From contig JAHLWJ010000065.1 in the NCBI GenBank assembly GCA_019057975.1, forward strand, positions 1-17,500: a stretch of 17,500 nt of DNA. Direction: 5' to 3'. This DNA is from Promethearchaeota archaeon (GTDB taxonomy: Archaea; Asgardarchaeota; Lokiarchaeia; Sigynarchaeales; SOKP01). Below the pieces are notes generated by a model that saw only the letters and a list, made by a program, of their open reading frames with translations, was not told the origin of the DNA and did not search any database. Below, in pieces: positions 13,991 through 17,500 of this stretch (position 1 is its first letter; the number at the start of each line of letters is the position of its first letter). Both the position numbers and the translations under genes were made by a program.

Positions 13991-15013
13991 CTATTCATAT
14001 TTCTTTAAAAGTTCCTTATGGGTAAATACACCATCTTCAGTAATAACACCAGTAACAAGCCTAAATGGAGTTATATCAAATGCATAGTTTAGGCATTCTA
14101 CACCATCAGGAACTATCTGAACTTTTCCTAAAACATTACTTACTTCAGTACTATCTCGCTGTTCAATTGTCACATCCTTCACAGTTTCATGAAGAGAGAG
14201 GGTAGAGCTCGGTGCTGCTACATAAAAAGGTATATTATTATCTTTTGCGGCTAAAGCTACTAAATAAGTCCCAATCTTATTAAAAACAGCATCAGAGGTT
14301 ACTCGATCAGTACCAACAATAACTTTATTTATTTTTCCTAATCTCATAAGTAATCCAGAGGATGTATCTGAAATCACCTTAACTGGAATCTTATCATATT
14401 GTAATTCATAAGCAGTTAATCGTGCACCTTGTAATCTTGGTCTTGTCTCATCAGCAATAACACTTATTTTCTTACCTTGTTCTATTGCTGATCTCACTGG
14501 AGCTAATGCTGTTCCGTACTGAACTGTGGCAAGAGAACCCGCATTACAATGTGTTAATACAATATCTCCATCCTGCAGTAATTCTGCCCCATTCTTACCT
14601 ATATTTTTATTAACAGTGATATCTTCCTGAGCCATAAGCTTTGCTTCTTCTATAACAAGTTCTGAAAGGTTTTTAGGGCTATCTGGATAGGATGTAATTA
14701 TTTTCCAAATTCGATCTACAGCCCAAAATAAATTTGAAGCTGTTGGTCTTGTACTTCTAATAATATTAGCTGCCTTTTCCATAGATTCTAAAAACTTTTC
14801 TTTTGGTAAATCTCTATACTCAATTGTTGCTATGGCCATACCCATTGCTGCCGCAACTCCTATGGCAGGAGCACCACGAATATTCATTACTTTTATTGAT
14901 GTAGCAACATCCCTATAATCATCAAACTCTAAGAATTCAAGCTTGTGTGGTAAAAGAGTCTGATCAATCATTTTAACTTTATTGTCAGAAGTCCATTCTA
15001 TAGAAGCTATCAT
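13991..15013 (-). CDS. mtnA: S-methyl-5-thioribose-1-phosphate isomerase
   Basis: The enzyme isomerises methylthioribose 1-phosphate to methylthioribulose 1-phosphate in methylthioadenosine salvage. It belongs to the eIF2B-alpha/beta/delta-like superfamily. The 340-residue protein opens with SIEWTSDNKVKMIDQTLLP as MtnA does, and has the substrate loop RGAPAIG (46-52), HCNAGSLATVQYGTAL with catalytic Cys156, ADETRPRLQGARLTAYEL, VGTDRVTSDAVFNKIGTY with catalytic Asp236, FYVAAPSSTLS, and a C-terminal DITPFRLVTGVITEDG. The TSDAVFNKIGTY wording is the archaeal variant of NGDxANKIGT. Ribose-1,5-bisphosphate isomerase is less likely, because the RGAPAIG loop and both MtnA catalytic residues are present. 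AGGA lies four bases before the ATG. No other methionine-salvage gene is in the window. It is convergent with dus and divergent from the UbiA gene. Confidence 0.93.
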   Translation of the reverse strand: MIASIEWTSDNKVKMIDQTLLPHKLEFLEFDDYRDVATSIKVMNIRGAPAIGVAAAMGMAIATIEYRDLPKEKFLESMEKAANIIRSTRPTASNLFWAVDRIWKIITSYPDSPKNLSELVIEEAKLMAQEDITVNKNIGKNGAELLQDGDIVLTHCNAGSLATVQYGTALAPVRSAIEQGKKISVIADETRPRLQGARLTAYELQYDKIPVKVISDTSSGLLMRLGKINKVIVGTDRVTSDAVFNKIGTYLVALAAKDNNIPFYVAAPSSTLSLHETVKDVTIEQRDSTEVSNVLGKVQIVPDGVECLNYAFDITPFRLVTGVITEDGVFTHKELLKKYE

Positions 15014-15152
15014 ATTATCCTAAAATATTTCAAAATTTAAAAATCACATTTCTTAAATTTCTAATCATAAATTTTAATTTATTTAATCTTTATAGATAAT
15101 AATAAATGGCAATTCAATCGGAAAGCTAAGAAAAGAGGAATCAGAAAAGGTA

Positions 15153-15160
15153 TTTATAAA
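15153..15160 (+). promoter_or_regulatory. TATA box for the UbiA-family gene
   Basis: TTTATAAA after purine-rich AGAAAAGG fits a BRE/TATA pair. Transcription would start near 15183, giving a leader of about 40 nt to the ATG at 15223 or about 20 nt to the GTG at 15202. Confidence 0.45.
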
Positions 15161-15222
15161 AAATATAAGGTAAATTTATTTCTTTCTTCTGAATTTTTAT
15201 AGTGTTTTTCATATTAGTTAAG

Positions 15223-16101
15223 ATGACTAAAATGTTCAAAGATAAAATTTTTGGGTTTTTGAAGCTTATAAGACTTGGAGTATCATTATTTGGTTGTATC
15301 GGATTATTCGTATCTGGAGTTCTTGCAGAAGATTTAAAGGGTTTTCAAATTGATTATTTGATAGCATTTTTTATAGTATTAATATCTGCCTCAGGCGCAT
15401 TTGCTCTTAATGATTATTATGATTATGAGTTAGATAAAATTAATAATAGAAAAGATCGACCATTGGTTATAGGATTAGTCTCCAGAAAAATAGCCTTAAT
15501 AACTGCAATAATCTCTTTCATTATTGTCATTTTATTGAGTATGCTATTGAATATTGCTTCTACCATATTAGTAGTTATCAGTTTACCTATTTTTTACGTA
15601 TATAGTATTGGATTAAAAAAAAAATTGCTTTTTAAGAACTTTTTAATTGCTTTCTCTTACTTAAGTACAATTTTCTTAGGATCATTAATTATGGATTCAT
15701 ATCTTGAGCCCTTAATAATATACTTTGCTATTATGGGATTTATAGTAGGATTGGCAAATGAGATCATGTTTGACATAGCTGATGTAAAAGGCGATAAAGA
15801 ACAAGAAATAAGTACTTTTTCTACAAAATTTGGTATTAAACCAGCAGCTCAAATTTCTACATCTCTTTATATTATTATAATGGTTCTAGATCCATTACCT
15901 TTCATTGTAAAGATTGATGAGCGATTATATTTAGATTACATATTTTTAATCCTAATATTAATTCCAGTAATCTGTTATACTCTCCTTATGAGATCACTTT
16001 TAAGAAATCAAACAACTGAAAATATATTAAAATTGAGAACTCTCGTTTTTTTAATTATGCAATTTGGGACAATTTCTTATCTAATAGGGTTAATAATTTA
16101 A
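15223..16101 (+). CDS. UbiA-family prenyltransferase (possible digeranylgeranylglyceryl phosphate synthase)
   Basis: This integral-membrane prenyltransferase is about 292 residues from the ATG at 15223. The first Asp-rich site is NDYYDYELDKINNRKDRP (63-80, NDxxD), and the second is MFDIADVKGDKEQEISTFS (D184, D187, D191). These bind the Mg-diphosphate of the prenyl donor. About eight or nine hydrophobic helices surround them. In archaea the commonest member makes the second ether bond of archaeal lipids (geranylgeranyl transfer to geranylgeranylglyceryl phosphate), and the length fits. Quinone or heme prenylation is an alternative. A GTG at 15202 is in frame and would add MFFILVK, but conserved family alignment starts near KIFGFLKLIRLG, so an ATG (15223 or 15232) is preferred. 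The DUF1848 gene follows after 57 nt on the same strand and may share the transcript. Confidence 0.87.
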   Translation: MTKMFKDKIFGFLKLIRLGVSLFGCIGLFVSGVLAEDLKGFQIDYLIAFFIVLISASGAFALNDYYDYELDKINNRKDRPLVIGLVSRKIALITAIISFIIVILLSMLLNIASTILVVISLPIFYVYSIGLKKKLLFKNFLIAFSYLSTIFLGSLIMDSYLEPLIIYFAIMGFIVGLANEIMFDIADVKGDKEQEISTFSTKFGIKPAAQISTSLYIIIMVLDPLPFIVKIDERLYLDYIFLILILIPVICYTLLMRSLLRNQTTENILKLRTLVFLIMQFGTISYLIGLII

Positions 16102-16158
16102 ATTTATAAATTTAAAGAAATATTGAATTAATTATTAAATTATCTCCAAAATATTTAG

Positions 16159-17025
16159 ATGAATATAGTTAAATCTCCAATAATTTCTTGTTCGCGTAGA
16201 ACAGATATACCTGCATTTTTAATGGATTGGGTTATTGAAAGGATTAAAGTGGGGTATGTTGATGTAGTTAATCCATTTAATCGAAAACAAATAAACCGAG
16301 TCTCATTAGATCCCAAAATTGTTAAGTGTTTTGTTTGGTGGAGTAAAAATTTTGGAGAATGGATTAAGGAATATATTAAGAACAAAAATCTTTTCAAATC
16401 TTATAAGGGACATGTTTTTCAATTTACAATTAACTCTCCATCAGAATTAGAAAAGAATTTAAATATATCAGTTAAGGAACGATTTAAACAGTTGAAATGG
16501 CTAATAAAGGAATTTGGAATATCAGCTATAAGCTATAGATATGATCCTATAATTTTTTACAGAAATAAGGATTCAGACAGAAGTAAAAATAATTTAGATC
16601 AATTTAAGTATATAGTCGAAAATGTAGCTAATCTTGGAGTTAAGGAACTTATCTTTTCTTTTGCTACAATTTATCCTAAAGTTAAAAATAGAATGGATGC
16701 TAGAGGATATATTCCAATTGACCCCCCTTTAAAGAAAAAGCAAGAAATTTTAAACAGATTAATTAAAATATGTTTTGATTACAATATACAAATGAAAGCA
16801 TGCTGTCAACCTAATTTACTGAAATTAGAAGGTATAAAACAAGCACATTGTATAGATGCATATAAAATTGAGCAATTAATTAATGAGAAAATTCCAAAAA
16901 TAAAAGATACTGGACAGAGAAAAGACTGCGGATGTTTCAAGTCTAAAGATATTGGAGGATACACCGGGATTTTTCGATGCAGGCATAACTGCGATTATTG
17001 TTATGCTTCTCCTGCTAAAAAATAA
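16159..17025 (+). CDS. DUF1848 family protein, radical-SAM-like with C-terminal Cys cluster
   Basis: The 288-residue protein matches DUF1848 from end to end: ISCSRRTDIPAF near the start, VVNPFNRKQINRVSLDP, FVWWSKN, FQFTIN, ISYRYDPIIF, and MKACCQPNLL. The C-terminal cysteine region begins with CGCFKSKDIGGYTG (C257, C259) and continues FRCRHNCDYCYA, with C274, C278 and C281 spaced CX3CX2C as in radical-SAM [4Fe-4S] enzymes. Unlike standard radical-SAM enzymes, in which this motif is near the N-terminus, it is at the extreme C-terminus here. The barrel-like N-terminal part would pack against it. The reaction and substrate of the family are unknown to me. It follows the UbiA gene by 57 nt and ends 2 nt from the stop of the convergent last gene. 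Confidence 0.88.
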   Translation: MNIVKSPIISCSRRTDIPAFLMDWVIERIKVGYVDVVNPFNRKQINRVSLDPKIVKCFVWWSKNFGEWIKEYIKNKNLFKSYKGHVFQFTINSPSELEKNLNISVKERFKQLKWLIKEFGISAISYRYDPIIFYRNKDSDRSKNNLDQFKYIVENVANLGVKELIFSFATIYPKVKNRMDARGYIPIDPPLKKKQEILNRLIKICFDYNIQMKACCQPNLLKLEGIKQAHCIDAYKIEQLINEKIPKIKDTGQRKDCGCFKSKDIGGYTGIFRCRHNCDYCYASPAKK

Positions 17026-17027
17026 AA

Positions 17028-17471
17028 TTATAAAATCCCAAGTAATTTTTTTACGCCACCAATTTTCGGAACTTCTACTTTAAAATAATGATTCACTATA
17101 TCATATAAAAAAGTAAGATAATTCATTTGTATTCTCTCATTATACACTTCATTAATATGGTCAATAAGAATTCTTGAAGTCCATGCCTTTTTTTCAGAAT
17201 TAGTTATAAAATCTACTAAGGTTTTAGAGTATTCAAATGCCTTTTGAATCTCATTTCTAAGAATTATTAAACCAGTGACTAAATCATACTCTCCCAAAAA
17301 TTTTTTCGCAATGCTTTTCTCGATCACTAATTTTTTTGGATTAATAGATTTATCTTTATCTTGAATAACGGCTCTCTTTTCAAATATTATGTAATTCTCA
17401 TAATTTTTCTGATCATTTTTATAATCTATTTTTGACATAGCAATAATATCATTTTCAAATAGATTTTGCAT
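17028..17471 (-). CDS. Unknown helical protein, possibly 5'-truncated by the window edge
   Basis: I do not recognise this protein, which has 147 residues from the ATG at 17471. It is helical and mixed-charge (IEKSIAKKFLGEYDLVTGLIILRNEIQ, here described by its ends, then VDFITNSEKKAW and a C-terminal VPKIGGVKKLLGIL). No motif, membrane segment or signal peptide is evident. The frame stays open upstream of 17471 to the right edge (in-frame residues HIIYFFKYA), and no Shine-Dalgarno motif precedes that ATG, so the true start may be outside the window. It is convergent with the DUF1848 gene, with 2 nt between the stops. Its final codons include a T7 run (17046-17052) that could terminate the DUF1848 transcript. 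Confidence 0.6.
   Translation of the reverse strand: MQNLFENDIIAMSKIDYKNDQKNYENYIIFEKRAVIQDKDKSINPKKLVIEKSIAKKFLGEYDLVTGLIILRNEIQKAFEYSKTLVDFITNSEKKAWTSRILIDHINEVYNERIQMNYLTFLYDIVNHYFKVEVPKIGGVKKLLGIL
17046..17052 (+). terminator. T7 terminator candidate for the DUF1848 gene
   Basis: Seven T on the plus strand lie 21 bases after the DUF1848 stop, inside the last lysine codons of the convergent gene. There is no GC hairpin. Confidence 0.35.
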
Positions 17472-17500
17472 TGCATACTTGAAGAAATAGATAATATGAT

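Noticed and set aside
13991..15013. Ribose-1,5-bisphosphate isomerase or an eIF2B subunit instead of MtnA
   Set aside because: The RGAPAIG loop and the Cys156/Asp236 pair with archaeal MtnA wording favour methylthioribose-phosphate isomerase.
15202..15222. GTG start for the UbiA-family gene
   Set aside because: It would add a non-conserved MFFILVK. ATGs at 15223/15232 fit the family start better, though GTG cannot be excluded.

Overview
The window looks like a piece of an archaeal chromosome, most likely from a Promethearchaeota (Asgard, Lokiarchaeia-like) genome. Several signs support this. Most of it is very A+T-rich. Promoters look like TATA boxes, and short GGTGA- or GAGG-type ribosome sites occur before some starts. 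The housekeeping genes are archaeal in type: an aTrm4-like NOL1/NOP2/Sun tRNA m5C methyltransferase, a CYTH protein, archaeal-style MtnA, a UbiA-family prenyltransferase, and a short alpha-glucan phosphorylase. There are also multi-winged-helix regulators and what look like longin/roadblock-like sensor domains. The Asgard assignment is inferred from gene style; no rRNA or other marker gene is present.

Layout. 1-3293 is a minus-strand run: NSUN methyltransferase, a small basic protein of unknown function, a triple winged-helix regulator, and a seven-TM membrane protein cut by the left edge. The last two genes are 2 nt apart. 3376-7008 alternates strands: CYTH triphosphatase/cyclase (+), a 95-residue unknown (-), a 457-residue Cys-cluster/sensor/winged-helix/TPR protein (+), and a GDP-mannose-pyrophosphorylase-like nucleotidyltransferase (-). 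A 356-nt A+T-rich divergent spacer (7009-7364) follows. 7365-12377 is a plus-strand run: a small CxH/CPxC protein, a metallo-beta-lactamase-fold hydrolase, an alpha/beta-hydrolase-fold protein, an SDR oxidoreductase, and alpha-glucan phosphorylase. Sampled stretches of this block are clearly less A+T-rich than its flanks. 12383-17500 alternates again: an unknown (-), tRNA-dihydrouridine synthase (+), MtnA (-), UbiA-family prenyltransferase (+), a DUF1848 radical-SAM-like protein (+), and an unknown that runs to the right edge (-).

How the genes relate. Most are unrelated housekeeping or metabolic genes: tRNA modification (NSUN, Dus), methylthioribose salvage (MtnA), membrane lipid or quinone prenylation (UbiA), and sugar activation or storage (nucleotidyltransferase, glucan phosphorylase). 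The least conventional content is a candidate signalling module. One domain, which I read as longin/roadblock-like, appears in two otherwise unrelated architectures. In one it follows seven TM helices, in a gene coupled to a three-winged-helix regulator. In the other it sits between an N-terminal four-Cys cluster and a winged-helix/TPR region. A second oddity is the adjacent alpha/beta-hydrolase and SDR pair: in each, a normally conserved catalytic residue appears to be replaced (Ser to Ala, and Asn to Gln). A third is that all five convergent gene junctions are extremely tight, from a 4-nt overlap to a 15-nt gap. No rRNA, tRNA, CRISPR array or insertion sequence was recognised.
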